In this document: in pieces, positions 51,525-60,776 of the stretch
Layout: every line of letters starts with the position of its first letter
Position numbering within the stretch: position 1 is the first letter of the stretch
The notes under the pieces: model-generated
The model's input: the letters and a program-made list of their open reading frames with translations, nothing else
Database searches by the model: none
What the model was told of the DNA's origin: nothing
Assembly: GCA_002428985.1 (NCBI GenBank)
Contig: DIYL01000013.1
Coordinates: 1 to 64,000 of the forward strand
Source of the DNA: Anaerolineales bacterium UBA6055
Lineage (GTDB): Bacteria; Chloroflexota; Anaerolineae; Aggregatilineales; Phototrophicaceae
Length of the DNA: 64,000 bases
Direction: 5' to 3'
Program-made: the position numbers and the translations under genes

Positions 51525-52706
51525 ATGAAAAAATTCTGGATTGTAGGTATGTTGCTGTTATCAATTATTTTACCTGCAACAGCACAGGATGACACAGAAG
51601 AAATCGTTATTACACGTGATACAGCGCCCCTACCAGCCAATGTAGTGCTAACACCCGTTGTGAGTGATCTAAACCGTCCTCTATATGTGACCCATGCAGG
51701 CGATGAGTCGAATCGTCTATTTGTCCTCGAACAAAGTGGTGAGATTTGGATCATTGAAGATGATGTCAAACTCGACCAACCATTCCTTGATGTATCTGGC
51801 ATTATTAGTCAATCAGCTCTTACTGGAAGTTACACTGAACAAGGTTTACTTGGTATTGCCTTTCATCCTGATTACGCGACCAATGGGCTATTTTTTGTCA
51901 ACTATACAGATCTTAACGGTGGCACAGTCGTCGCCCGTTATAATGTCTCCTTGAGCAATCCCAATATTGCGGATGTTGGTAGTGCGCAGATTATCTTCCA
52001 GATTGCCCAGCCGTTTTCAAACCATAATGGTGGACATATGGACTTTGGACCAGATGGCTATTTATATATCTCACTCGGTGATGGTGGCTCGGCGAATGAT
52101 CCACTTGGCGCAGGTCAAAATACCCAACTACTACTTGGATCCATCCTACGTCTAGATGTTAATGGTCAACTACCTTATAGCATCCCAGAAGATAACCCAT
52201 TTGTCGGGAATGACGCAGGTGCAGACGAAATTTGGTCATATGGTTTAAGAAATGTGTGGCGATTCAGTTTCGATGCAGCCACAGGCGATATGTATCTAGC
52301 TGATGTCGGTCAAAATCAATGGGAAGAAATCAATTTTCAACCTGCAGACAGCACAGGTGGCGAGAACTACGGGTGGAATGTATGGGAAGCTACAACGATT
52401 TTTGCAGGAGGCACAGCAGAAGGTCATATTTTGCCTATTGCCGAATATAACCACTCAGTGGGCTGTTCAGTCACCGGTGGATATGTTTATCGTGGGGAAG
52501 CAATCCCAGACCTTGAGGCTGTATATTTGTTCAGTGATTACTGCTCTGGACGTGTCTGGGCGACTTACCGTGATAGTAACATGCAATGGAACACCATCGA
52601 GTTCCTGAGTACAGGTATGCAAGTTAGTAGCTTTGGTGTTGATGAAGCCAATGAAATGTACATCATTGATTATAGCGGAACCGTGTATCGGATTGACCCA
52701 GCTTAA
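51525..52706 (+). CDS. secreted PQQ-dependent sugar dehydrogenase (soluble aldose dehydrogenase-like)
   Basis: The 393-residue exported six-bladed beta-propeller has a signal peptide (FWIVGMLLLSIILPATAQ). The family fingerprint is visible: LNRPLYVTHAGDESNRLFVLEQSGEIW, GLLGIAFHPDYATNG, the catalytic-His region HNGGHMDFGPDGYLYISLGDGG, DEIWSYGLRNVWRFSFDAATGDMYLADVGQNQWEEIN, and the ENYGWNVWE segment. Members oxidise aldoses with pyrroloquinoline quinone, but many relatives have not been tested. No PQQ biosynthesis gene is in the window. Confidence 0.88.
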   Translation: MKKFWIVGMLLLSIILPATAQDDTEEIVITRDTAPLPANVVLTPVVSDLNRPLYVTHAGDESNRLFVLEQSGEIWIIEDDVKLDQPFLDVSGIISQSALTGSYTEQGLLGIAFHPDYATNGLFFVNYTDLNGGTVVARYNVSLSNPNIADVGSAQIIFQIAQPFSNHNGGHMDFGPDGYLYISLGDGGSANDPLGAGQNTQLLLGSILRLDVNGQLPYSIPEDNPFVGNDAGADEIWSYGLRNVWRFSFDAATGDMYLADVGQNQWEEINFQPADSTGGENYGWNVWEATTIFAGGTAEGHILPIAEYNHSVGCSVTGGYVYRGEAIPDLEAVYLFSDYCSGRVWATYRDSNMQWNTIEFLSTGMQVSSFGVDEANEMYIIDYSGTVYRIDPA

Positions 52707-52728
52707 ATAATCTCTACATAACAATCGA

Positions 52729-52766
52729 AAAAAGAGGTAACTTCTTTTGGATTTTGCCTCTTTTTG
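52729..52766 (+). terminator. terminator after PQQ-type dehydrogenase
   Basis: AAAAAGAGG (52729-52737) pairs with CCTCTTTTT (52757-52765), 9 bp, with a 19-nt loop and a T-run. Confidence 0.7.
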
Positions 52767-52863
52767 TTGTGTAAAAATCATCTTAATATTACACTATTAT
52801 TGGTAGACCTATTACCAAAATAAATACCACTTAAGCAATACTCTAATTATTAGGAGGTATCAC

Positions 52864-54165
52864 ATGTTTATGTTCGATCATCCTAGCAAACAATGGCTGA
52901 CAAATGTGTTGCAAAAGATGTTTGACGGCGAATGGCTAGATAATAATGTAGAGGATATTGTTGAAAACCTCAACATATATATTGGTGAAGCAAAATATAT
53001 CTTAGGTGCAGTCGCCGTACTTAACTATTGCATGCCAAACGCACTAGAACATAAATACTTCTCAGAATTAAAAGACCTATATGAGTATGCGTTACATATA
53101 TTCGAAGAAGGTCAACCAATCAAATACCCATCAAGTAAAAATGAACAAATTGCTAAGATTTTTGATGAAACTGAGCATAATGGGACAACTAATATCACTC
53201 GTTATCCCGATCAATATTTCATGCTAAAAGTAAATCTAAGTTACACTTTGCTTATGATGCGTGATGCCAAAACCGCGAGAATACATTTACTGGATGTTCT
53301 CGATCTTATTGATGCTCAAGACAATCCTTGCAATCAAGTAGATGCATATTGTGTAATTTTAGGGTATCAAAGTCGAGGATATCAACTCCCCGACCACATA
53401 GATTTTGATCAAATTATCAGAACAACACTACAAAAGGCATCAGAGTGTCAAGACAAGAAATTACAGGCTTATCTTGCAATCAATTACTACTATTATTCAC
53501 AAGGCAAACTCGGCAAATTGCAAGGTAATGATTCAAAAATTAAGCGTGAGATAGTCAAGTACATACGCGAACTTAGTGTAATTAAAGGGATTACGGCTGA
53601 ACAACAGTATTATCTCGCTGTTATATACCGCGAACAAAGTGAATTCGATCTTGCCCATAAGCACCTAGATATTGCTTCACAACGATATGCCGAAGTTAAT
53701 AATCAAGAGCGTAATGTCTTGATTCTACATGAAAAAGCCTTGCTCTATGCTCTCATCGAACGTGAAAAGAAACAACAAGAAAAAGATTGGACACTTGCAA
53801 AGCAATGGTTAGGCCTTGCCTATAAAGAATTAGAGCACGTTGATAACCCATTTGAAAAGACCGCTTTAAAAGTTCATCTCGATCATACGCAAGCCCATCT
53901 TCATTTGTATGAGCGTAAGTACAATCAAGCAATTTCGGCATTCACCGATACACTCCCTGTGTGGGAAGAACGCCAAGATGATTATCATCTTGCACTGACA
54001 TATAATGGTATAGGATACACATATATCAAACTTGAAAATCAACCAGACGCATTGGAGAGTTTGAATCAGGCAAAATCTATATGTGAAGGGCTTGATAAAG
54101 AACATGCAAAAAAATTACTCGCCATTATTGATGAAAATATTACTAATGCGCAAAACCTTTACTAA
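52864..54165 (+). CDS. TPR-like repeat protein of unknown function
   Basis: The 433-residue protein is made of helix-turn-helix repeats, clearest in the C-terminal half (QYYLAVIYREQSEFDLAHKHLDIASQRYAE; LALTYNGIGYTYIKLENQPDALESLNQAKSICEG). The N-terminal 100 residues are helical without clear repeats. There is no DNA-binding or membrane segment. A perfect AGGAGG-type ribosome-binding site precedes ATG 52864. Such proteins act as peptide-responsive regulators or scaffolds; no receptor or partner gene is visible next to it. Confidence 0.75.
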   Translation: MFMFDHPSKQWLTNVLQKMFDGEWLDNNVEDIVENLNIYIGEAKYILGAVAVLNYCMPNALEHKYFSELKDLYEYALHIFEEGQPIKYPSSKNEQIAKIFDETEHNGTTNITRYPDQYFMLKVNLSYTLLMMRDAKTARIHLLDVLDLIDAQDNPCNQVDAYCVILGYQSRGYQLPDHIDFDQIIRTTLQKASECQDKKLQAYLAINYYYYSQGKLGKLQGNDSKIKREIVKYIRELSVIKGITAEQQYYLAVIYREQSEFDLAHKHLDIASQRYAEVNNQERNVLILHEKALLYALIEREKKQQEKDWTLAKQWLGLAYKELEHVDNPFEKTALKVHLDHTQAHLHLYERKYNQAISAFTDTLPVWEERQDDYHLALTYNGIGYTYIKLENQPDALESLNQAKSICEGLDKEHAKKLLAIIDENITNAQNLY

Positions 54166-54226
54166 AAGGAGCATTGCATTTGCCCCATTAACAGGTAAAC
54201 TTCGCAGGCTAAATGCATAGGAGTAA

Positions 54227-54649
54227 ATGATATCTTATAGTATTGATTGGGTTATCAATAAGCGTGTGTTGTACTCGCGGGTATGGGGCGTACAAACCCA
54301 AGAACATATTGAACAATCTGATGAAGATATGAAGCAATTTCTAGAGGAAGGTACTCCACTTATTCATCTCATTATGGATGCTCGCGAGCTAGAATCAATG
54401 CCCAAGAGCTTAGGCAATATCCAGTCTACTATCTCAGCTATTACCGACCCTGCGTACGGCTGGGTTGTCGCTATAGAAACCAAAAATCCTGTAACTAAAT
54501 TTATGGGATTAATGGTCGCCAAGTTATTCCGGCTACGGTTTCGACGAGTTGCGACAATAGAAGATGCAATCCAATTCCTATCCGAAATGGATAATACACT
54601 CAATTGGCAAGAAGCAGATATGTCTATCTTGTCTAAACAACCCGAATGA
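54227..54649 (+). CDS. small SpoIIAA/STAS-like protein
   Basis: The 140-residue protein begins SYSIDWVINKRVLYSRVWGVQTQEHIEQSDEDM and continues LIHLIMDARELESMP, a layout like the SpoIIAA-like or STAS-like single-domain proteins where a beta strand with D-A/S-x precedes a helix. The phosphorylatable Ser of true anti-sigma antagonists is not obvious. Its stop overlaps the next gene by 4 bp, so it is translated together with the GNAT protein. Confidence 0.62.
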   Translation: MISYSIDWVINKRVLYSRVWGVQTQEHIEQSDEDMKQFLEEGTPLIHLIMDARELESMPKSLGNIQSTISAITDPAYGWVVAIETKNPVTKFMGLMVAKLFRLRFRRVATIEDAIQFLSEMDNTLNWQEADMSILSKQPE

Positions 54650-55152
54650 GCGATAGAAATATATATCCGCAGGCAATCTTGCCACCCAATTGCCAATATC
54701 TATTACGTGAAGTCAATTTAGACGACGTTCACTTACTCCACCAATATTTATGGCCAGAGCGTCCCATAGATGATATTGATGACTTTATCAAACGCGTTCT
54801 AAAATTTAAGCAACAACAGCGTAGTATTGGCATTGTTGTCATGGACGAGATGCAACTTGTAGCATATGGTCAGACAACCTTATGGATGCAATGTTCAGAA
54901 ATCAGTGATTTAATGGTTTCAACAACATATCGTAGTCAGGGGATTGGAACAGCAATGATCCAGTATCTAACCCAATATGCTATAAAACGCCGAATTACTT
55001 GTGTTGAGTTGGGTGTAGCTGAAAGTAACCCGCGGGCATTAAAGCTCTATCAACAATTAGGGTTTGTTGAAAGCTATAAACTTGAGCTAGATCTAGGTGA
55101 TGGTCGAGAACCCGTCGCCTATCTGAGCCTCGACATCACCCCATATCACTAA
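54646..55152 (+). CDS. GNAT family N-acetyltransferase
   Basis: The 168-residue acetyltransferase has the acetyl-CoA-binding loop YRSQGIGTAMIQYL (Q/R-x-x-G-x-G/A) after the strand EISDLMVSTTYR, and the C-terminal VELGVAESNPRALKLYQQLGFVESYKLEL that is common in RimI-like and amine acetylating members. It starts by ATGA overlap with the SpoIIAA-like gene. Acceptor substrate is unknown. Confidence 0.9.
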   Translation: MSDRNIYPQAILPPNCQYLLREVNLDDVHLLHQYLWPERPIDDIDDFIKRVLKFKQQQRSIGIVVMDEMQLVAYGQTTLWMQCSEISDLMVSTTYRSQGIGTAMIQYLTQYAIKRRITCVELGVAESNPRALKLYQQLGFVESYKLELDLGDGREPVAYLSLDITPYH

Positions 55153-55153
55153 A

Positions 55154-56059
55154 TTAAGCAACTTCAGTCGCTTGTTTGCCACCACTCAGACCCGCACGTA
55201 GCGTATCATATTGTGCTGACAAAGCACGAATTTGGAATTCAATAGGACGGTAACGTTTTTGAACAGCTTTCCCCTCTGCTTGTAAACGACGCATTTGTGT
55301 TTTGGCTTCGCGCGTGGTTGCAATTAAATTACGATTACGTCTGCGCCAATCCATATACCCTAATGGCATCAACAAGAAGAATATACCTGCCAACCCCAGC
55401 CCAATGAAACCCAGTGTGTTATTCATTTCTAAATAAACATATGCGCCACCTGCACCACTGGCAACAATTAGAATGAATAAAAGAGCCATACGGCGCAGGA
55501 TATAGCCGGCTTTAGTGTGTTTATCAACCTTTTTCTGAGTAGATTGATACAGTGATTTTTGCGTTTCATACTCTGAATGAATTTCACTCATCTGATTAAT
55601 GAGTGGCTGCCCCTCGCTTTTAAAGCCATTGAGACGTTGCTTCACGTCATCTGCTTCACGCCAATCTTCATAGTGATCTTCATCACCAATGAACCATTCG
55701 CCGAGGTCTTCATCCCCAAAAATATATTGACCAAATTCAAAACCTTGCGGCAACATCTTACCTGCGCCAAGTTTTTCCTCAAGTCCTTTTACTTCATCTA
55801 TGAGTTGTTGAATCAGATTTTGCAACAAATTATAGGGCGCAAGAAGCCGTTTGATTTCTTCAGATGATTCTGACTTATTCTTGGATCGTAACGTGTCCCG
55901 ATGATGTTGCAATTCTACTTTAAGACGACCTAGTTCTTTCTTTGCAATTTGAATACCATTAGCTCGATCACGCGGTTTCACCCGAGGGTGAAATAATTTG
56001 GGAATACCAATCGCATGTAAATCATTCAGGTAATCTTGTGGTGCTGTTTCATTAAACAT
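55154..56059 (-). CDS. coiled-coil membrane protein of unknown function
   Basis: The 301-residue protein has a long charged coiled coil (about 30-105; KKELGRLKVELQHHRDTL to DEVKGLEEKLGAG), another helix (about 150-185), two transmembrane helices (about 190-235; MALLFILIVASGAGGAYVYL; LGFIGLGLAGIFFLLMPLGYM) and a final basic coiled coil (about 240-295). It has no known family. It is convergent with the GNAT gene, with a one-base gap between stops. Confidence 0.7.
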   Translation of the reverse strand: MFNETAPQDYLNDLHAIGIPKLFHPRVKPRDRANGIQIAKKELGRLKVELQHHRDTLRSKNKSESSEEIKRLLAPYNLLQNLIQQLIDEVKGLEEKLGAGKMLPQGFEFGQYIFGDEDLGEWFIGDEDHYEDWREADDVKQRLNGFKSEGQPLINQMSEIHSEYETQKSLYQSTQKKVDKHTKAGYILRRMALLFILIVASGAGGAYVYLEMNNTLGFIGLGLAGIFFLLMPLGYMDWRRRNRNLIATTREAKTQMRRLQAEGKAVQKRYRPIEFQIRALSAQYDTLRAGLSGGKQATEVA

Positions 56060-56212
56060 ATTGAAAACCTGTTAAACTATAAACGACAATGAATTATGAT
56101 AGTAAGCCGATAAGAGTTAGCTTGAGACACATTATAACATAATTGTTTTATTCATATTGTAATAATTTGCAAATATTCGTATACAAAAGCTGTAATGTAA
56201 TAGGAGAAACCG

Positions 56213-57160
56213 ATGACACAACCTAAGCTGTACCCCTTCAAACTGGCCCCAAGTTTACACGTCAAAGTCTGGGGTGGGCGTAATTTATCATCGGAGATGA
56301 ATATCCCTCTACCAACAGATGAACCGTATGGTGAAGCATGGAAGTTACATGATACGTCAACCATTAGTAACGGGGTATTAAAAGGTAAAACCATCGCTGA
56401 AGTTGTAAACTCTCATGGAGTAGACCTTATCGGTGTCGGGAATGATCCTGCCGAAGGTTTTCCATTACTTGCAAAAATCTTGGATGCTAATGACTGGCTT
56501 TCAATTCAGGTACATCCAAATGACGAACAAGCACGGAAATTAGAGGATGATCCACGTGGCAAAACCGAAGCATGGGTTATTCTTGTCGCAGATGATAACG
56601 CTCAATTAGTCATCGGTGTAAAGCCAGGAACTTCGCGTGAGGTTATGACAAACGCAATCCGTGACAATCAACTAGAGGATCACATCGTGTATGCAAATGT
56701 GAAAGCCGGAGATGTTTTATATATCCCAGCTAATACAGTACACGCATTGGGCCCCGGCTTGATGATTTATGAAATACAACAATCGAGCAACATCACCTAT
56801 CGTTTATATGATTGGGGACGCATGGGCTTGGATGGTAACCCACGTGAATTACATATTGAAAAAGGTGTGCAAGTCTCTAATGTTGATTCACTGCCAGACA
56901 TCACACAGCCAGATAGGCAATTAATTGTTGATGGAGAATATTTCCAAACCATTCGTCACCAATTGAATGACAGCGAAGAGGCCATCACAACAGATGCTAA
57001 ATTCCACTCCTTAACCTGCATTGAGGGGGAAAGTGTTATAAGTTCTGATGGACACGAAGATATTGCCCTCTCCAAAGGGCAAACAGGTTTAATTCCTGCC
57101 AGTGTTGATGCATTCGCAATTTCTGGAACTGGCACTATCTTGCGCTCATTCCCAAAATAA
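56213..57160 (+). CDS. manA: mannose-6-phosphate isomerase, class I
   Basis: The 315-residue cupin enzyme interconverts mannose 6-phosphate and fructose 6-phosphate. Zinc-ligand motifs are visible: QVHPNDEQARKLEDDP (Gln, His), GKTEAWVIL (Glu), and the downstream PANTVHALGPGLMIYEIQQSSNITYRLYDWGR (His and the catalytic Arg). The short form is like Bacillus-type ManA. Its end is followed by a structured leader and paiB. Confidence 0.92.
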   Translation: MTQPKLYPFKLAPSLHVKVWGGRNLSSEMNIPLPTDEPYGEAWKLHDTSTISNGVLKGKTIAEVVNSHGVDLIGVGNDPAEGFPLLAKILDANDWLSIQVHPNDEQARKLEDDPRGKTEAWVILVADDNAQLVIGVKPGTSREVMTNAIRDNQLEDHIVYANVKAGDVLYIPANTVHALGPGLMIYEIQQSSNITYRLYDWGRMGLDGNPRELHIEKGVQVSNVDSLPDITQPDRQLIVDGEYFQTIRHQLNDSEEAITTDAKFHSLTCIEGESVISSDGHEDIALSKGQTGLIPASVDAFAISGTGTILRSFPK

Positions 57161-57173
57161 TTGTCTATTGGCT

Positions 57174-57222
57174 ATCTGTGGCACTATCTTAGCAATAAGA
57201 CCTCATAGATAATGTCACAGAT
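57174..57222 (+). promoter_or_regulatory. long inverted repeat between manA and paiB
   Basis: ATCTGTGGCA (57174-57183) pairs with TGTCACAGAT (57213-57222), 10 positions with one G-T. Inside, TATCT (57185-57189) can pair with AGATA (57207-57211), or CTTA-GCAA-TAAG (57188-57199) can form. There is no T-tract, so it is more likely an operator or an RNA switch for paiB than a terminator. Confidence 0.45.
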
Positions 57223-57244
57223 CATTACACAATAAGGACAAATC

Positions 57245-57862
57245 ATGTATATCCCACGTATTAATCAAGAGAATGATCTTGAAACCTTGCAGAATTTTAT
57301 GCAATCACATAATTTTGCCATCCTCGTCAACGAACATGACAAACAATTGACAGCAACACATGTACCGCTCTTACTTGATCGTACACGCGGTAAATACGGC
57401 ACACTCATTGGACACCTAGCACGTGCAAATAAACAATGGAAATCATTTAATGATGATGACGTCCTCATCATCTTCAATGGACCACATGCTTACATCAGCC
57501 CGACATGGTACGAGAATCATCCAAGTGTACCAACATGGAATTATGCGACCGTTCATGCTTATGGCGTGCCTCAGTTAATTGAAGAGCCGAAAGCTGTTGA
57601 TCATGCATTACATGCGCTTGTTGAAAATCATGAGCAACATCGTGATCCCGAATGGATAATGAATTTACCTGACGATTACATGGATACAATGCGTAAAGCA
57701 ATCGTTGCATTTCAGATCGAAATCACACGACTTGAAGGCAAATTCAAACTCAGCCAGAATAAGACAGATAATGAAAAGCGAAATGTGATTAGTGAATTAC
57801 TTCAAAGTGATTATGCTGATGATGTAGCTACCGGTGAATTAATGCAGACTTACTTTGAGTAG
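57245..57862 (+). CDS. FMN-binding PaiB-like protein
   Basis: The 205-residue protein matches the PaiB family: TATHVPLLLDRTRGKYGTLIGHLARANKQWKSF, then VLIIFNGPHAYISPTWYENHPSVPTWNYATVHAYG, and the helical end. PaiB-type proteins have a split-barrel FMN-binding fold; B. subtilis PaiB is reported as a negative regulator of sporulation and degradative-enzyme genes, but direct DNA binding is doubtful. AATAAGGACA gives the start. Confidence 0.9.
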   Translation: MYIPRINQENDLETLQNFMQSHNFAILVNEHDKQLTATHVPLLLDRTRGKYGTLIGHLARANKQWKSFNDDDVLIIFNGPHAYISPTWYENHPSVPTWNYATVHAYGVPQLIEEPKAVDHALHALVENHEQHRDPEWIMNLPDDYMDTMRKAIVAFQIEITRLEGKFKLSQNKTDNEKRNVISELLQSDYADDVATGELMQTYFE

Positions 57863-57874
57863 ATTAATCAAAAA

Positions 57875-58852
57875 ATGAGACGTTTAAAACGGTATATCAT
57901 TGCCCTATTTGCATTACTTTTATTGATCGTAACGAGTGTACTTCTACTTCAACTATATGTATTTAGCACAACAACCATATGCACCGATGATTTTTCATCA
58001 TTCTATTTGGACAAGTATCAACACCTAGAAGAGTCATCGTCACCTCGCATGATTTTTGTTGGAGATTCTAATCTGAATTACACTCTAGCAAGTGAGCGAT
58101 TAGCTGAAGAATTCCCTTATACCATCATAAATATGTCATCCAAGTCTGTTATTGGGCTACGGTTTGATTTAGAGCGTCTACGTTTACAAATCAAAGATAA
58201 CGATGTGATTGTTATATCGGGGACATTTGCCCAATTTATTGTTGATAAAGCATCATTTAACAGCAGTAAACACAAGTGGTTGTGGGGGCTTATGGTAATG
58301 GATGTAAACCATTTCCAATATGTGACACATCCACAGCAGTGGTGGCATATCATCGATGAAAATACAAACCAACTATTAAAACGCATTGTCGGGAATCAAT
58401 TATTCTCACCAGATTGTGTTTATATCGTAGGGAATGAGCGCCAAACTACAGACTTTAACCAATATGGAGACTATGTTGGACACCTAGACAGACCTAGTTT
58501 AGGCAGAGATTATAGCAATTTCACGCTGCTTACAAGCCAACTCAATCCGGACACAGTAGAATACTTGAACATGTACGCACAATTTGTAGACGATAGAGGC
58601 GGGACATTCTTGTTTGCCTATCCAGCGTATCCACAGGGTTATTGGTTAAATTCAGAATCCACTGTATTAGACTTCCACACCAAAGCGCAACGTGAGTTCG
58701 AGTTCGATATTCTCGGCCAACCACAAAATTACTGGCTGTCTAACGAGCTGTTGTATGATACATTCTCGCACGGGACAGCAGAAGGGCGCTTACAACGTAC
58801 GGAGCAATTGATTCTAGATCTAAAAACCTATTTCCTCGCTATAGGTTCATGA
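57875..58852 (+). CDS. SGNH-hydrolase-like membrane-anchored protein
   Basis: The 325-residue protein has an N-terminal anchor helix (YIIALFALLLLIVTSVLLLQLYVF) and an extracytoplasmic domain with a GDSN motif (MIFVGDSNLNYTLASERL), a second strand VIVISGTFAQF, and a late YDTFSHGTAEGRLQRTEQLI segment where an Asp and a His could complete a catalytic set. This is an outline of the SGNH/GDSL-like superfamily, as in DltD or AlgX-type acyl-transfer proteins, but block III and the exact triad are not certain. It starts 12 bp after paiB and may be co-transcribed. Confidence 0.68.
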   Translation: MRRLKRYIIALFALLLLIVTSVLLLQLYVFSTTTICTDDFSSFYLDKYQHLEESSSPRMIFVGDSNLNYTLASERLAEEFPYTIINMSSKSVIGLRFDLERLRLQIKDNDVIVISGTFAQFIVDKASFNSSKHKWLWGLMVMDVNHFQYVTHPQQWWHIIDENTNQLLKRIVGNQLFSPDCVYIVGNERQTTDFNQYGDYVGHLDRPSLGRDYSNFTLLTSQLNPDTVEYLNMYAQFVDDRGGTFLFAYPAYPQGYWLNSESTVLDFHTKAQREFEFDILGQPQNYWLSNELLYDTFSHGTAEGRLQRTEQLILDLKTYFLAIGS

Positions 58853-58915
58853 GCGACCTAAGCATCTTCAATCTTGACTAAACCGCTAAATTAAACTGTA
58901 CGAACACCCAACATC

Positions 58916-59647
58916 TTACAAATCCTGATTTTGAGGTAACATCACCAGATCACGGATAGTCACATGAGGTGGCTGTGATAGCATAAACGCCACCGCATGA
59001 GCAACATCCTCTGATTTTAGATACCCATGTTCTTTTAACGAAACACGGTCTATATCATCTTGGTTATCAAAGCCCCATAACTCATTGGCAACAGCCCCAG
59101 GCGCAATCGATCCAACTCGAATCCCATATTGTGCAACCTGTCGACGCAATGTATGCACAAAGGTTTGAATCGCATGTTTTGAGGCGCTGTAAATAGGTTC
59201 CCAGTGAATATCAATATGTCCTGAAATTGAGCTCGTCACTAAGATATCCCCAGAGTTTTGGGTTTTCATATGTGGGATGACTGCATGGGCACACCTTAAC
59301 ACTGAATCTACATTGACTGTCAGCAAATTCGACCATGCATCAGGATCACCTTCTTCGACTTGTCCAGGGATATAAATTCCAGCATTCGCAAACATGACAT
59401 CAATATGTCCAAACTTCTCAACTGTCTTATCTACCATATTGATAATATCAGATGGTTGTGTCATATCCGCACCAACCACAAATGTATCAGCATTTAACTC
59501 ACTTGCTAATGCTTCCATCTTATCAACTGAACGTGCTGCTAGTGTCATCTTACAATCATATTCTGCCAGTAATCGTGCTGTTGCAGCCCCAATCCCAGAA
59601 CTAGCACCTGTAATAATTACAACCTTACCAGAAAGTGATGTTCGCAT
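58916..59647 (-). CDS. short-chain dehydrogenase/reductase (SDR)
   Basis: The 243-residue oxidoreductase has the classical SDR motifs: cofactor loop TGASSGIG (13-20), NAGIYIPG (about 88-95), catalytic Ser139/140 (VTSSISG), Tyr153 and Lys157 (YSASK). It may reduce a sugar, polyol or keto-acid. Met 59647 is chosen because GGGAG lies 7 nt upstream; an upstream Met would add six residues. The zinc alcohol dehydrogenase gene just upstream ends 28 bp before, so the pair probably works on one substrate. Confidence 0.92.
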   Translation of the reverse strand: MRTSLSGKVVIITGASSGIGAATARLLAEYDCKMTLAARSVDKMEALASELNADTFVVGADMTQPSDIINMVDKTVEKFGHIDVMFANAGIYIPGQVEEGDPDAWSNLLTVNVDSVLRCAHAVIPHMKTQNSGDILVTSSISGHIDIHWEPIYSASKHAIQTFVHTLRRQVAQYGIRVGSIAPGAVANELWGFDNQDDIDRVSLKEHGYLKSEDVAHAVAFMLSQPPHVTIRDLVMLPQNQDL

Positions 59648-59675
59648 AATAATCTCCCTATTCAAATAAATATAA

Positions 59676-60776
59676 TTAAGGTGTGAGTGTTACTTTAATC
59701 GATTGTGTCCCATCAGCAACCATATCCATCCCTTTGTGAAAGTCAGAGAGTGGCAGTTGATGTGTCATGATGCGTTCCATAGGTAATAAACCATCTTCGA
59801 GCATCTTAATTGCTATCGGATAAGTGTATGGGCTGAGATGTGCACCGTGAATATTTAACTCTTTAGTATCCCCGATGATCGTCCAATCGACTGTGACAGG
59901 CTCTCGCATGACGCTAAATTCCACAAAAGTACCTAGCTTACGTATCATATGTAAGCCCTGCTCGACCGCCGCTGGATAGCCTGTGGCTTCAATATATACA
60001 TCGCATCCGTAGCCATCTGTTAATTTACGGACTTCATCAATTACATCTATCTTTTTCGGATTCATCGTCAAATCCGCCCCACATAATATTGCAGTTTCGA
60101 GACGATCATCATTCAAATCAATTGCAATTAATAAACGTGGATTTTTTAATCTTGCAGCAGCGACCATACCAAGCCCCAGTGGACCACATCCGGCAATCAC
60201 AACCACATCATCGAGCAAAATATCACCACGCTGAACGGCATGGATCGAGCAGCCAAGGGGTTCAATAAATGCAGCATGATGCGCTGGTATCGATTTTGGC
60301 ACTTTGTAATTAAGCGAACCGACAGGGAATTTCATATACTCTGCCATCGCACCAAATGTCGCCTGACGAAAGCCATACACATCGTGTTTATCCTGACACA
60401 TCCAATATTGCCCACGTTTGCAAAAACGACAATTCCAACAAGGTACAATCTGCTCAGACACTGCCATATCGCCAATAAAAAGTCCAAATTTTTCACCTGC
60501 ACCCTCACCTAACGCAACAACCTCACCAACAAATTCATGTCCGGGTATTACAGGTGTTTGACAGTATCCTTCACGGTGATCATCACCCCAGAATAATGGT
60601 GCACCTTGATAACATTTGAGATCACTAGCACAGATGCCTACGGATTTCACTTTTACAACAACTTCACCCGCGTCAGGTATCGGGACATCCCATTCTTGCA
60701 CACGATAATCTTCAGGGCCGTGGCAAACAATCGCTTGCATCGTGTTAGGCAGAGGTTCATTCGCTTGATAATCCAT
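59676..60776 (-). CDS. zinc-dependent alcohol/polyol dehydrogenase (MDR)
   Basis: The 366-residue MDR enzyme has the catalytic zinc ligands Cys49 (GICASDLKC) and His80-Glu81 (PGHEFVGEV), the structural zinc cysteines 113, 116, 119 and 127 (CWNCRFCKRGQYWMC) and Rossmann loop VIAGCGPLGLGMVAAA. It resembles sorbitol, erythritol or threonine dehydrogenases. It lies upstream of and in the same direction as the SDR gene, suggesting a sugar-alcohol catabolic or interconversion pathway; no transporter is adjacent. Confidence 0.91.
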   Translation of the reverse strand: MDYQANEPLPNTMQAIVCHGPEDYRVQEWDVPIPDAGEVVVKVKSVGICASDLKCYQGAPLFWGDDHREGYCQTPVIPGHEFVGEVVALGEGAGEKFGLFIGDMAVSEQIVPCWNCRFCKRGQYWMCQDKHDVYGFRQATFGAMAEYMKFPVGSLNYKVPKSIPAHHAAFIEPLGCSIHAVQRGDILLDDVVVIAGCGPLGLGMVAAARLKNPRLLIAIDLNDDRLETAILCGADLTMNPKKIDVIDEVRKLTDGYGCDVYIEATGYPAAVEQGLHMIRKLGTFVEFSVMREPVTVDWTIIGDTKELNIHGAHLSPYTYPIAIKMLEDGLLPMERIMTHQLPLSDFHKGMDMVADGTQSIKVTLTP

